Source: Pantoea cypripedii (GTDB taxonomy: Bacteria > Pseudomonadota > Gammaproteobacteria > Enterobacterales > Enterobacteriaceae). From it: a stretch of DNA of 64,000 nt. The stretch spans positions 1,015,752-1,079,751 of the forward strand of contig NZ_MLJI01000002.1 in NCBI RefSeq assembly GCF_002095535.1, read 5' to 3'. Made by a program: the position numbers and the translations under genes. Below are positions 43,134 to 52,357 of this stretch, piece after piece; position 1 is the stretch's first letter, and the number at the start of each line of letters is the position of its first letter. The notes under the pieces were generated by a model that worked only from the letters and a program-made list of their open reading frames with translations, did not search any database and was not told the DNA's origin.

Positions 43134-44450
43134 TTAGGCTCGTCCGCAGATGGCCAGCATAGACAGTGCGTAAATCAAGGTGCATTGGCGCAAATCCTCT
43201 GGCGTGGGTGACTGCCGAGGGAAGCCAAATGTCACTGCTGGAATGTCATTCATATTGAAGACGTTATGATCCCGCCACATGCTTGAATAAACAGAATGTG
43301 CCAGCTTGAGCGGTTGACCCTGAACCTGTTGAACGGACGCGCCAAGCGCATGAACAAGCGGATAAACCTGCTCATCAGCACAAAAGCCATGCCTTACCAC
43401 ACTGGGATATAAGGAAAAACGTCCGGGCGAGCGCTCAAGTAAAAGCGCCTTCAGGGATCTTTCAATCACACTGGCTTTAACACCAGGAGGCAGTACGACA
43501 TCCAGATAAATATGGCAGATCTCAGTCCCTGCACCGAAAGTATGAGGCACGCCCCCCCGGATAGAATCAATCTGCGCTTTACCCACTGAAACACCCCCAG
43601 GCGTTTCTACGCGGAAGTCGCGCTCATAAGCCTGACACCATTCATGCAATGCTTCGGTGAGTATACCGATACGGTGCAGTGGATTTGGATGGGTACTGGA
43701 TTCACCCTCATGGAAAAGGGCTGGAGTAAAAACACCTTCGCCATAAAGGGTGATTCGGAATAATGCATAGCCGCTGGCTTGCCAGGTCACGCCAAAATCT
43801 GTGCCTTCTGCCACCACGGCATAATCCGGGCAAACACCACCATGATTAAACAAAAAATGTGTGCCTAACTCTTTACCCAGAAATTCAATCCCAGAACATG
43901 ATTCGACAGGTTCAGGGCCAATTTCGCCAGGTGAGGCCGTCAGATACACTTTGCCAGCGAGTTTTATCCCGGCTTTTTTCAGGGCCTTCGCGGCCATCAA
44001 AAAACAACTCATCGGGCCGCGGTCATTGGTTAATGCGTAGCCATGAAAATGACCGTCCTCAAGCCAGCATTGTTGCCACTCCGGCTGTGCCAGTGTTTCC
44101 GCTGTGAACTTGTCATTATCCAGCAGGTTGTCATACAGCGGGCTCTCTGTATCCAGATGCGCGTTGAACAGCAGATTAGCCCCTGCGCCATCACCGCCAT
44201 ATTCGGCCACAATATTAGGTCTGGCGGGATCCAGCGCGATTTTTCGCGCAGAAAACCCCTGCTCAAGACACCACTGATAGACGAAATTTGCCGCTTCAAG
44301 TTCGTGGCCCGAACGGCTTGGTATATTACTTAATGTTAAAGCAAGGTCGGTTAATTCCTGTGAATCAATGGCCTGCTGAATGGCTAATAATTCTTCTTCA
44401 CTGGTTTTATGAACCTCAGAATAATTCTGTTTTAGAATATCCTCAATCAT
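43134..44450 (-). CDS. M20-family metallohydrolase (peptidase/deacylase)
   Basis: 438 residues. M20 landmarks: SNIPSRSGHE near the N-terminus, zinc ligand region FNAHLDTESP (HxD, about residues 95-104), YALTNDRGPMSCFL (Asp ligand), and the dimerisation domain after about 210. The usual Glu-Glu pair (DEE) reads PGEIGPEP: one Glu is replaced by Gly unless the alignment shifts, so the mechanism may be altered or a different Glu is the base. Relatives hydrolyse N-acyl, N-carbamoyl or small-peptide bonds. The start overlaps the isochorismatase-family stop by 4 bp (ATGA). Confidence 0.82.
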   Translation of the reverse strand: MIEDILKQNYSEVHKTSEEELLAIQQAIDSQELTDLALTLSNIPSRSGHELEAANFVYQWCLEQGFSARKIALDPARPNIVAEYGGDGAGANLLFNAHLDTESPLYDNLLDNDKFTAETLAQPEWQQCWLEDGHFHGYALTNDRGPMSCFLMAAKALKKAGIKLAGKVYLTASPGEIGPEPVESCSGIEFLGKELGTHFLFNHGGVCPDYAVVAEGTDFGVTWQASGYALFRITLYGEGVFTPALFHEGESSTHPNPLHRIGILTEALHEWCQAYERDFRVETPGGVSVGKAQIDSIRGGVPHTFGAGTEICHIYLDVVLPPGVKASVIERSLKALLLERSPGRFSLYPSVVRHGFCADEQVYPLVHALGASVQQVQGQPLKLAHSVYSSMWRDHNVFNMNDIPAVTFGFPRQSPTPEDLRQCTLIYALSMLAICGRA

Positions 44451-45097
44451 CGCAGCCTCCGCGTCCCCAGAAGATGAAATGCGTCAATCGTTTCATCTGT
44501 TGCGACATTTATCGCAAAACTTTCCTCAAGAATTTCCAGGCTGACGTCATGAAAATCCTGCCGATAGGCGGCACATGCATCACCGATGATAAATACTGAA
44601 AAATCCCGGTGGTAGGCATCCCGAATGGTGGAGTCAACGCAGCATTCGGTGGTTAATCCACAAACTAACAGGGTGTCAATATTCTGTTTCTTTAATCTCT
44701 CAGCGAAGTCAGTTTCATAAAATGCACTGTACTTAGGTTTGTGAATAATATGGTCCCCCTGCTGAGGCAGGATTTCATAAAACTCTGACCCTTTGCTGTT
44801 ATCACGGCAGATTGCATAGAGCTCATCCGGATCAAAACCTTTGCGCAACATAAAGTTCTTCCAGGCTTCAGAATCCGTATCCGGATGTGTTTTAAGGCCG
44901 ATAAAATAAACCTGGATATTATTATCTCTTGCAGAGGAATATAAACGCTTCATATTGATAATGGCGGCGTTTACACTCGCCATATTCATATTGTATTTTG
45001 CACACTGGCCGTCCTCACTGGCAAAGTCAAACTGTAAATCCACAATGCATAGGGCGCTGCGTTCCGGGTCCAACCAGTCTTTTAGTTGTTCACTCAT
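44447..45097 (-). CDS. Isochorismatase-family cysteine hydrolase (RutB-like)
   Basis: 216 residues with the family triad: Asp20 (CIVDLQFDF), Lys120 (IIHKPKYSAFY) and Cys153 (GLTTECCVDST), including the cis-peptide region before the nucleophile. The closest well-known relative by layout is RutB, which cleaves ureidoacrylate peracid after RutA opens uracil; N-carbamoylsarcosine amidase and maleamate amidase are others. It overlaps the RutA-like gene upstream and the M20 gene downstream by 4 bp each, so the three are tightly coupled and act in sequence. Confidence 0.85.
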   Translation of the reverse strand: MSEQLKDWLDPERSALCIVDLQFDFASEDGQCAKYNMNMASVNAAIINMKRLYSSARDNNIQVYFIGLKTHPDTDSEAWKNFMLRKGFDPDELYAICRDNSKGSEFYEILPQQGDHIIHKPKYSAFYETDFAERLKKQNIDTLLVCGLTTECCVDSTIRDAYHRDFSVFIIGDACAAYRQDFHDVSLEILEESFAINVATDETIDAFHLLGTRRLR

Positions 45098-46176
45098 AAC
45101 GTTCCTTTAGGTAATGCAAGTGATGCTTTCAGAGGCTGATAAATATCACGACCAAATCGGGTAAGACCTTCGACATAATCCGGGAAAATCAGCATCACAC
45201 CATCGAGATCACAATCCCGAATAAGCGACTCGATTTGTTGCTGGCAGGTTTGCGCACTGCCAATTGCGGTATGGCTCATAAAGGCATTGCTGGCGCGTTC
45301 AAACATACTTTTTGCACTTTCAATATCCACGCCAAAGCTGCGCATCATGCCCTCAACAGCACCTATATCGAGTCCGTCGCGATAATATTGCGCCAGGGAT
45401 TGTGCCTCTTCATCGGTATCCGCGATGATCACGGTACACATGCAAAAAACTTTAATTTCGCTTTTATTCTGCAAGGCTATCTGGCGTGCCATCTGACTCA
45501 GTTTTTTTGTTTCAGACTCATCTTTACCACCAATAAAACAAGCATCAGCATTTTTTACCGTAAACGTCATTCCCTTCTCTGATTGGCCCGCACAGATTAA
45601 ATAGGGCCGTGGGGAAGAAACGGGTTTTGGATTAGAAACACAGGATTCAAGCTGGAAATATCGTCCCTCCATCGTCACCTCAGGTTCCGACCACAACCGT
45701 TTAATCGCCGTGGTCCATTCCTGTGTCATATCATAACGGTCATCGTGTGAGAGCGATGCATCCCAGGCTCCCATCTGCTTAAATTCGTCTTTGAATGAAC
45801 CTGAAACAATATTCAACCCTGCGCGACCTTTACTGATTTGATCGAGGGTGCTGATCATCTTCGCAGTCACTGCGGGATTGTGTAATCCCGCATGCATGGT
45901 GGCGATTAGCTTCGCATGCGAGGTACATTCGGCCAGACCCGCCATCATGGTGACTGATTCAAGGGATGTGCCCCAGTGATCCGTTTCACCGCCAAAACCC
46001 CGCCATTTGCCCATCGACATAATGAAGTCCAGCCCAATCTGGTCGGCAATGATCGCGGCCTGGCGGTTCTGTTCGTAGGATGCCGTCAATGGAGGGGTGT
46101 TTTTTGAAATGATCCATCCACCATTAGCAATCGGCAAAAAAACACCGAATTCAATTTTCTTCTCTGAATGTGACAT
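45094..46176 (-). CDS. RutA-like flavin-dependent monooxygenase (bacterial luciferase-like)
   Basis: 360 residues, the RutA length. Strong RutA-type signatures: FGVFLPIANGGWIISKN at the start, MGKWRGFGGETDHWGTSLES (RutA has LRGFGG), GRAGLNIVSGSFKDEF, LICAGQSEKGMTF, and a final GVMLIFPDYVEGLTRFG. Members use FMNH2 from a separate reductase and form flavin-N5-oxide or peroxide to open a C-N bond or oxidise heteroaromatic and sulfone compounds. No RutC, RutD, RutE or RutG gene accompanies it, so uracil is unlikely to be the substrate. First enzyme of the operon after the MFS gene (36-bp gap). Confidence 0.85.
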   Translation of the reverse strand: MSHSEKKIEFGVFLPIANGGWIISKNTPPLTASYEQNRQAAIIADQIGLDFIMSMGKWRGFGGETDHWGTSLESVTMMAGLAECTSHAKLIATMHAGLHNPAVTAKMISTLDQISKGRAGLNIVSGSFKDEFKQMGAWDASLSHDDRYDMTQEWTTAIKRLWSEPEVTMEGRYFQLESCVSNPKPVSSPRPYLICAGQSEKGMTFTVKNADACFIGGKDESETKKLSQMARQIALQNKSEIKVFCMCTVIIADTDEEAQSLAQYYRDGLDIGAVEGMMRSFGVDIESAKSMFERASNAFMSHTAIGSAQTCQQQIESLIRDCDLDGVMLIFPDYVEGLTRFGRDIYQPLKASLALPKGTL

Positions 46177-46212
46177 GTGATCTCCTGCATATTGTTTGGT
46201 TATAAAAAATGA

Positions 46213-47472
46213 TTATTGGGAAGCCAGTTTTTTATGCTCTTGCTTAATCCGTGTCGGTCTTCTCATCGGAATGGTCAGCAGGAAAATGGCAAAGGGAACC
46301 GCGGTATAAATTAAAAATGCAGTGGAGAAACTGCCTTCAGCATCCTTAATCATACCCGCGACCAGAGGGCCAAAACATGCCACTGTAGAAATCAGGTTCA
46401 TCACTGAAAATAATTCCAGATAAGGCTGACGTCCAAAATATTCAGTTAGCAATACGCTACTGGATAGAAATGTCATGCCATACCCGACACCGATGCCGAT
46501 GGTGAATAATGTGAGCATAAACAATGAACTGGAGTAACTTATTGCAATCATGCCTAAAATAATGAAGAACAGGCTGATGAGGAGCATTTTTTTGGCCTGA
46601 ATAAATTCGCCAAGAATACCGCCACCCACACGCGAGAATGCATTAATGAAAGCCTGGGTACTGAGAAGGCTGCCAGCAAGTGTCGCTGAAAATCCCTGCT
46701 CAGTGATATGCGCAACGGCGAAGCTATTGACGGTGATGCCACAAAGCAGGAATGAGGTGTAGGCAGCGGCGATAACATAGAACTGCCATGTTTTAAATGC
46801 TTCTTTCGCTGACCAGGCACCGCGAGAGTTTGCCGCATCATCTGCGTGATGGCCCTGAGTACGTTGGTTGATGCGTTCACTGTGTGCCTGCTCAGCTGCA
46901 TTTTCCTTAATCATGACAATAGCAATGACCAGCATAACAACCATGGCGATGCCACTGACTGCCCAGTGCATGCGCCAGCTATGCCATACGCTGACGGAGA
47001 GGAAGTAAAGCAGGGGGCCGACAACGCCACCAAGGCCGCCAATAAAGAAATAGATGCCAAAGATCAGTGTTTGTCGTTCGAACAGTCGGCTCAAAATGTA
47101 AGTGCCAGGTACCGTCGCGACAAAACTGAATCCAACGCCTAATAATACCGTTCCCAGGAAATAGATATTTAAAGTGTGAAGAGAATACAGGCAGCTAAAA
47201 CCTGCGGCCAGGATAATGCATCCTAATACTAACGTCGCCCTTACACCAAAGCGACGAATAATCATCGCGGGTAAGTAACTGGAAAGACCACAGGCTAGCC
47301 CGAGTAAAGTAAACCCTAAGCCTGCGCTTGCCCAACTCCAGTTAAACTCCTGCACCATGGCAGGAAGGACAACCCCTAACGATGTGAATGTTGATGCTGT
47401 AATAATAAAAAACAGTAAGCTGAAAATAACGAGCATTGACCAACAATAGACCTTGCCGATGTCATCATTCAT
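46213..47472 (-). CDS. MFS transporter, probable substrate importer of the RutA-like operon
   Basis: 419 residues with 12 predicted helices. The N-terminus FITASTFTSLGVVLPAMVQEFNWSWASAGLGFTLLGLACGL and RRFGVRATLVLG loop fit the monocarboxylate/oxalate-formate-like (MCT/OFA-type) branch of the MFS. It lies between the Tsx-like channel and the RutA-like enzyme in one operon. Substrate inferred to be the ring compound or a product. Confidence 0.85.
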   Translation of the reverse strand: MNDDIGKVYCWSMLVIFSLLFFIITASTFTSLGVVLPAMVQEFNWSWASAGLGFTLLGLACGLSSYLPAMIIRRFGVRATLVLGCIILAAGFSCLYSLHTLNIYFLGTVLLGVGFSFVATVPGTYILSRLFERQTLIFGIYFFIGGLGGVVGPLLYFLSVSVWHSWRMHWAVSGIAMVVMLVIAIVMIKENAAEQAHSERINQRTQGHHADDAANSRGAWSAKEAFKTWQFYVIAAAYTSFLLCGITVNSFAVAHITEQGFSATLAGSLLSTQAFINAFSRVGGGILGEFIQAKKMLLISLFFIILGMIAISYSSSLFMLTLFTIGIGVGYGMTFLSSSVLLTEYFGRQPYLELFSVMNLISTVACFGPLVAGMIKDAEGSFSTAFLIYTAVPFAIFLLTIPMRRPTRIKQEHKKLASQ

Positions 47473-47509
47473 TGGTTTGTTCCTTTTGAATGTTACCTGT
47501 CGATAATGG

Positions 47510-48331
47510 TTAGTGTGCGAAATAGGAGAAGCTATAACGAATCATCAAACCATAACTAAACTGATTCGTTCTGTAGTAAGGCGTATCTTCTATTTTATAT
47601 TTGTTCTTAATGGGTTCAATCACTGCACCGACCCATAAATGGCCAGGCTGGTATCCTAATGCCTGACCAAGGTCGTAATGTATTTCAGGTTTGAAATCGA
47701 GCATCACTGGATTATCACCCTGACCGAACGTCATATCGAACGTCCCCACTACACGGAAATCACCGATTGATGTTGTGAACGGATATCCGTAATCAATATG
47801 CAGACGGCGATCATCCCAGCCTTTGTGCGGATTATGTTCGAAATAATAAATGGTACGTAACCAGGAAAAACCTGGAATCTGCCAGTCAAGCGCAATGCCA
47901 GGGAAGTAACTGTTGCTATATCCCTTAGTGCGTGAAACCCAGAGCGCGGCTGAGGCATCTTTAAAAATGCCCCAGGAGATGTCCTTATTAAGATTCTTTG
48001 CCAGACTCAGTCTTGGAACCGCTTTGTAATAATAGGTGCTGGTATCCCCAACATAATCGCCTTGCAGTGAACGCTGCCATATTCCATAGACATACATGTC
48101 ACCAATACTGTAGTCACCCCATGCTTCAACAACGGGGGAGACCGTTTTATAAGGGTCGACTTTATTACCACTGAAGGCGTAAAGGGAGGTGTCCAGAGAT
48201 TGGAAATTAACAAAAGGTTTTGCCTGTGCATAAGACATCGTCAAACATGTCGCCACACATAAAAACAATAACTTATACTGTATCTTCAAAATATTAATTC
48301 CTGTTATCTGTGAATTGAAATCTTCTTGCAA
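47510..48331 (-). CDS. Tsx/OmpK-like nucleoside-specific outer-membrane channel
   Basis: 273 codons; the actual start could be a later in-frame codon, because the hydrophobic signal (KLLFLCVATCLTMSYAQA) begins at about residue 19. The mature protein shows a 12-strand barrel pattern: FVNFQSLDTSLYAFSGN, WGDYSIGDMYVYGIWQ, WGIFKDASAALWVSRTKGYSNSYF, and ends YGLMIRYSFSYFAH. The Channel_Tsx family takes up nucleosides and related small ring compounds. Its place at the head of an operon with a RutA-like enzyme supports a heterocyclic substrate. Confidence 0.78.
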   Translation of the reverse strand: MQEDFNSQITGINILKIQYKLLFLCVATCLTMSYAQAKPFVNFQSLDTSLYAFSGNKVDPYKTVSPVVEAWGDYSIGDMYVYGIWQRSLQGDYVGDTSTYYYKAVPRLSLAKNLNKDISWGIFKDASAALWVSRTKGYSNSYFPGIALDWQIPGFSWLRTIYYFEHNPHKGWDDRRLHIDYGYPFTTSIGDFRVVGTFDMTFGQGDNPVMLDFKPEIHYDLGQALGYQPGHLWVGAVIEPIKNKYKIEDTPYYRTNQFSYGLMIRYSFSYFAH

Positions 48332-48660
48332 AGGGAATCACGGTTAACTAACTAACAATGTTTTAATTTTCACTCTGCCTGTTTTTTGTTCTTCATTAAT
48401 GCTCTTCTCACAGCCCGGCTATGGCTAACCGAAGATAAAAGTCTTCCGGATTAACCTGTGGCCGAGTATAGGGCAGGAGTTGAAAATAAAGTTGGAAAAT
48501 CACGCACGAAATCTTGACTGTACTTGTGCCGCGAAGGTTGTTAGTTTGCTCAGAAATATGTCGCAGATGCTGTTGTTCGTAGCAGAGGGATATGATTATA
48601 TAACGAATGTCAGGTACCGATTATCATATCAATCTCTTATTGATGAATGTGGCCAATATT
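48332..48660. promoter_or_regulatory. Divergent promoter region between the RutA-like operon and the ABC importer
   Basis: About 330 bp separating the Tsx-like gene and the ABC permease, both part of what looks like one uptake/catabolic unit. A TTG-initiated frame at 48480-48683 exists but its product matches nothing and overlaps the permease start; I do not count it. No clear operator was found. Confidence 0.4.
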
Positions 48661-49689
48661 ATGCCGAAGTCCATGGTATTTAGATTCAGATCTTGCTTTA
48701 ATCTGTGTGTAAAATATCTTTTCCTTATGCTTGTTGTCACTGCATTCATCTTTTTTTTCCTCAGACTGGCACCACTTGACCCAACGGGTTTGCTAATGTC
48801 ACCCATGTCTACACCGGCTGACATTTTGCACATAAAACATCGGTTAGGTCTTGATCTGCCGATTTGGAAACAATATCTCTATTGGGTTGACGCATTGTTG
48901 CATGGCAACGCAGGGATGTCTTATGTCAGCGGCGAACAGGTCACTGCGTTGATTTTACACGCTGTGCCAGTGACATTCACTTTGATCACTATCACATTGA
49001 TTGTTAGCGTTGCTCTGGCATTTTTTTTTGCCATTCTGGCATTTTATTATCGCGGAAATCGGCTGTCAGAGTGGGTCGATCATTTAAATAATTTGTTTCT
49101 TTGCATTCCTGATTTCCTTTGGTCAATCCTATTGGTGTTCATTTTTGGCATCAGTTTTCATCTGCTCCCGACATTTGGCTTAATTGATCCTGCAACTGAC
49201 TTAACATTGAATGATAAACACGGGCTTTTCGTTGCAATAATCCTTGGTGGACCATCGGCATGGTTAAGCCTGGCTGCGCATTTATTGTTGCCTGCAATGG
49301 CATTGATTATGGGTATTACACCACTTCAGATGAAAAATCTGTTTAACCAGTTAACACGTATTTATCAAAGGGACTTCATTTATTATGCACAGCTGCGTGG
49401 GCAGACAGCGTTTCAGTTGTTGATAAGCCAGGCCATTCCCAACACCCTGGCGGGCGCTTTGTCTTTGTTATCCAATCAGGCGAGTATGCTCGTGGGAGGA
49501 ACGTTACTGGTGGAGACATTATTTGGCCTCCCAGGCTTGGGAATGCTGATGATTAAGGCGTTAGGTAATCAGGATCTGCCGCTGATTGAGGGCATTGCAT
49601 TATGCTACATATTATTAGTGATATCGATCCAGCTCATTACCGGCACATGCATGTACCTGGTCGATCCGCGCCGCAGGGGAAATGTATAA
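48661..49689 (+). CDS. Peptide/nickel-type ABC transporter permease (DppB-like)
   Basis: 342 residues from the ATG at 48661; starts at 48607 or 48673 are also possible, none with a strong ribosome site. Six membrane segments. The family features are LRLAPLDPTGLLM after TM1, HRLGLDLPIWKQYLYWVDALLHGNAGMSYVSGEQV, and the coupling loop FIYYAQLRGQTAFQLLISQAIPNTL (EAA-type with ARLRG variant). The C-terminus ends YLVDPRRRGNV, typical of DppB. Its stop shares a base with the next start (TAATG). Confidence 0.85.
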   Translation: MPKSMVFRFRSCFNLCVKYLFLMLVVTAFIFFFLRLAPLDPTGLLMSPMSTPADILHIKHRLGLDLPIWKQYLYWVDALLHGNAGMSYVSGEQVTALILHAVPVTFTLITITLIVSVALAFFFAILAFYYRGNRLSEWVDHLNNLFLCIPDFLWSILLVFIFGISFHLLPTFGLIDPATDLTLNDKHGLFVAIILGGPSAWLSLAAHLLLPAMALIMGITPLQMKNLFNQLTRIYQRDFIYYAQLRGQTAFQLLISQAIPNTLAGALSLLSNQASMLVGGTLLVETLFGLPGLGMLMIKALGNQDLPLIEGIALCYILLVISIQLITGTCMYLVDPRRRGNV

Positions 49690-50546
49690 TGTTCAAAAGC
49701 AAATCCCCCGTAACTGCCTCTGCGCCAAACTGGCGTCTGCGTTGTTCGCTGCTGGCGGGTTCTTTCATTTTATTGTTGGGATTCCTTGCGCCAATATTGA
49801 TTCAGCAGGACCCAAATACACAAAATCTGAACGCGGTGTTACTTCCCCCTGTCTGGCAAACGGGTGGCAGCTTTCAATACCCGCTAGGCACCACCGCGTT
49901 GGGTGAAAATATCCTTGCCCAATTAATCTATGGAACACGAACTGCAATCCTGATTGCTTTGGGAGCGGCCAGTGGCTGCGCGGTGATGGGCATCGGATTA
50001 GGCATTGTGGCGGGCTACATGGGAGGATTGATTGAAAAGGGAATTCTGCTGCTGGTGGAGTTTTGGATGACGTTTCCGGCGGTGATTTTGGCACTTCTTC
50101 TGGTTGTCACTTTCTCTCCGGGTCTGCTCAGTGTTGTCATAGCGATCGTGCTGGTGGACTGGACCCGTTTTTGCCGTGTTATCCATGCCGAAGTCTCAGA
50201 ATTGAAATCCAGAGAGTTTATCTATGTGGCGAAGTTAATGGGAGCTTCGCAACTCAGCATAATCCTTCGTGATATTATACCCTCGTTAATTCCAGGCATT
50301 ATTATGTTATTTAGTACGGAGATGGCCATATCCGTATTAATTGAAAGCACACTCTCTTTCGTTGGCGTTTCAGTTGACCCTGCGCAACCCTCCTGGGGGG
50401 CGATGATTGCGCATGGGATGGATTATGCATATGCCAGTCCCTGGCTGCTATTACAACCTGCACTCTGCATTGTATTTTTTGTACTTATTTGTATGACCTT
50501 CAATGATGGGATGACCAGAAATGTTATCCCGCATAAGGAACAATAA
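49689..50546 (+). CDS. Peptide/nickel-type ABC transporter permease (DppC-like)
   Basis: 285 residues from the ATG at 49689, coupled to the preceding stop. N-terminal TM then QDPNTQNLNAVLLPP...YPLGTTALGENILAQLIYGTRTAILIALGAA, the classical DppC opening. The coupling loop REFIYVAKLMGASQLSIILRDIIPSLIP is clear, and the end FNDGMTRNVIPHKEQ corresponds to the usual GDxLRDxLDP end. Partner of the DppB-like subunit in the inner-membrane pore. Confidence 0.88.
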   Translation: MFKSKSPVTASAPNWRLRCSLLAGSFILLLGFLAPILIQQDPNTQNLNAVLLPPVWQTGGSFQYPLGTTALGENILAQLIYGTRTAILIALGAASGCAVMGIGLGIVAGYMGGLIEKGILLLVEFWMTFPAVILALLLVVTFSPGLLSVVIAIVLVDWTRFCRVIHAEVSELKSREFIYVAKLMGASQLSIILRDIIPSLIPGIIMLFSTEMAISVLIESTLSFVGVSVDPAQPSWGAMIAHGMDYAYASPWLLLQPALCIVFFVLICMTFNDGMTRNVIPHKEQ

Positions 50547-52357
50547 TGAACACTGCGACTGTGGGTCTGGTAAATATTAAGCCAATTGCCCTGCATGTGA
50601 ATGACCTGAATGTTGCCCTGCAACGAAATGGTCAGCGGTTGCAGGCACTCCATAATATTAACTTCAAGCTGCATCAGGGAGAAATTCTCGGCCTGGTCGG
50701 AGAATCAGGTGCGGGCAAGAGTTTGTTATTGAAAACACTGGTCAATCAGCTTCCACCCGGTTTTGTGGGCAATCAGGATGCGATACGATTCTTCCCTGAC
50801 GACGTGCCCGCAGGTAATCGTCTGAAATTAGGCAGTGAGGTGACCTTCATTCCTCAGGATCCAATGAATGCTTTAAATCCGATACATACCGTTATGCGCC
50901 ATTTTCACGAGCAATTGAGTTTACTCCGGCTCCCGGCGGTTGCAATTCGTGAGAAAGCCATTGATATACTGAGCGCGGTTAACTTATCGCACCCCGAGGA
51001 GTTATTATCCTGCTATCCCCATCAGTTATCCGGGGGAATGGCGCAGCGTATTCTGATTGCTTTAGCATTCGTCACTGAGCCCAGATTGGTTATTTGTGAT
51101 GAAATAATGACAGCTCTGGATGTTATCAACCAGCAGCATGTGATTACGATGATTGCAAAAATGCAGGCGCGCTATGGCACCAGCATTTTATTCGTCACGC
51201 ATGATCTGGCCTTCGCTACCCAGCATTGCCATCAATTAATGGTTATGTATGCGGGCGAGATTATCGAAACTGGCACAGCCAGCGATGTAATGAATCATCC
51301 CGCCCATCCTTATACTCGCGCACTGATAAAGGCCAGACCTTCACTGAATCCGGACTGGCAATATATTGCTGGCATCCCCGGAAACATGCCAACCCTTGAA
51401 GCACTAAACGCTGAGTCTCTGTGTCGATTTGCCCCACGCTGTGACTGCCAGCAACCCCGTTGTCTCACACAGCCATTGCCACGGAATAAAGAGATAAAAT
51501 GTCACTTTAGTGCCCAATTGCCTGTTGTCGCTGCTGCTGTCGATGCCGCTCCCCAATTATCACCGCATCAATTCTCCGGGCATTCAATCCCTTTTTTGCG
51601 CGTGGAAGGAATGGGTAAAGAATATGTCGAGCGGAAAGGGTGGCGTAATGTCATAAAGCCGGTACTTTCCGATGTTAATTTTACTGTTTCGCCTGGTGAG
51701 TTTATTGGTTTACTCGGTGAAAGCGGCAGTGGTAAATCAACCCTGGCGCGTTTGATGATGGGGTTGGAATCACCGACTCAGGGGCGGATTTTGCTCAATG
51801 GCAAGGTTCTGCCAAAAACCGGGCGCAGTATGTCGGACAGTATCCAGCTGATTTTCCAAAATAACGCCCAGGCACTGAATCCCCATCGTAATGTGGCTAA
51901 TATTTTGACGCAGGGAATGGAAAACAAACCCTTTCTGCGCAGTGAACGTAAACAACGAGCTGAAGAGTTAGCTGATCTGGTTGGATTATCACACAAGTTG
52001 CTGGATAAATATCCCCAGCAGCTTTCTGGTGGACAACGTCAGCGGGTAAATATTGGGCGTGCGCTTTGCACGATGCCACAATTGCTGATTGCCGATGAAA
52101 TTGTTTCCGGGCTGGATGTTTCTATTCAGGCGCGAATTCTTAATTTACTTCTGGCGTTGCGTAAGAAACAAAAGTTCGCCTTATTATTGATTTCACATGA
52201 TCTTAATGTTGTAAATTATTTATGTAGTAAAGTGATTGTGCTGCATAAAGGGTTTATCGCGGAGCAGGGTAACACAAAGCAGGTACTGCATGAGCCAGAA
52301 AGCCTGTTAACCCAGGAGCTGATTAAGAACAGTCATACCGGGAGTACGATGGCATGA
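50546..52357 (+). CDS. ABC transporter ATPase, two fused domains (DppD-DppF-like)
   Basis: 603 residues with two complete nucleotide-binding domains. First: Walker A GESGAGKS (about 52-59), signature LSGGMAQR, Walker B LVICDEIM, and the oligopeptide-type C-terminal Fe-S-like cysteine cluster region CRFAPRCDCQQPRC. Second: Walker A GESGSGKS (about 390), signature LSGGQRQR, Walker B LLIADEIV. Fusions of this kind (YejF/GsiA-type) serve peptide, glutathione and small-peptide importers. Starts on the preceding stop (TAATG). Confidence 0.92.
   Translation: MNTATVGLVNIKPIALHVNDLNVALQRNGQRLQALHNINFKLHQGEILGLVGESGAGKSLLLKTLVNQLPPGFVGNQDAIRFFPDDVPAGNRLKLGSEVTFIPQDPMNALNPIHTVMRHFHEQLSLLRLPAVAIREKAIDILSAVNLSHPEELLSCYPHQLSGGMAQRILIALAFVTEPRLVICDEIMTALDVINQQHVITMIAKMQARYGTSILFVTHDLAFATQHCHQLMVMYAGEIIETGTASDVMNHPAHPYTRALIKARPSLNPDWQYIAGIPGNMPTLEALNAESLCRFAPRCDCQQPRCLTQPLPRNKEIKCHFSAQLPVVAAAVDAAPQLSPHQFSGHSIPFLRVEGMGKEYVERKGWRNVIKPVLSDVNFTVSPGEFIGLLGESGSGKSTLARLMMGLESPTQGRILLNGKVLPKTGRSMSDSIQLIFQNNAQALNPHRNVANILTQGMENKPFLRSERKQRAEELADLVGLSHKLLDKYPQQLSGGQRQRVNIGRALCTMPQLLIADEIVSGLDVSIQARILNLLLALRKKQKFALLLISHDLNVVNYLCSKVIVLHKGFIAEQGNTKQVLHEPESLLTQELIKNSHTGSTMA

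Noticed and set aside
48480..48683. TTG-initiated ORF ahead of the DppB-like permease
   Set aside because: Overlaps the permease start out of frame, no motif; the GGAG close to it is probably coincidental.
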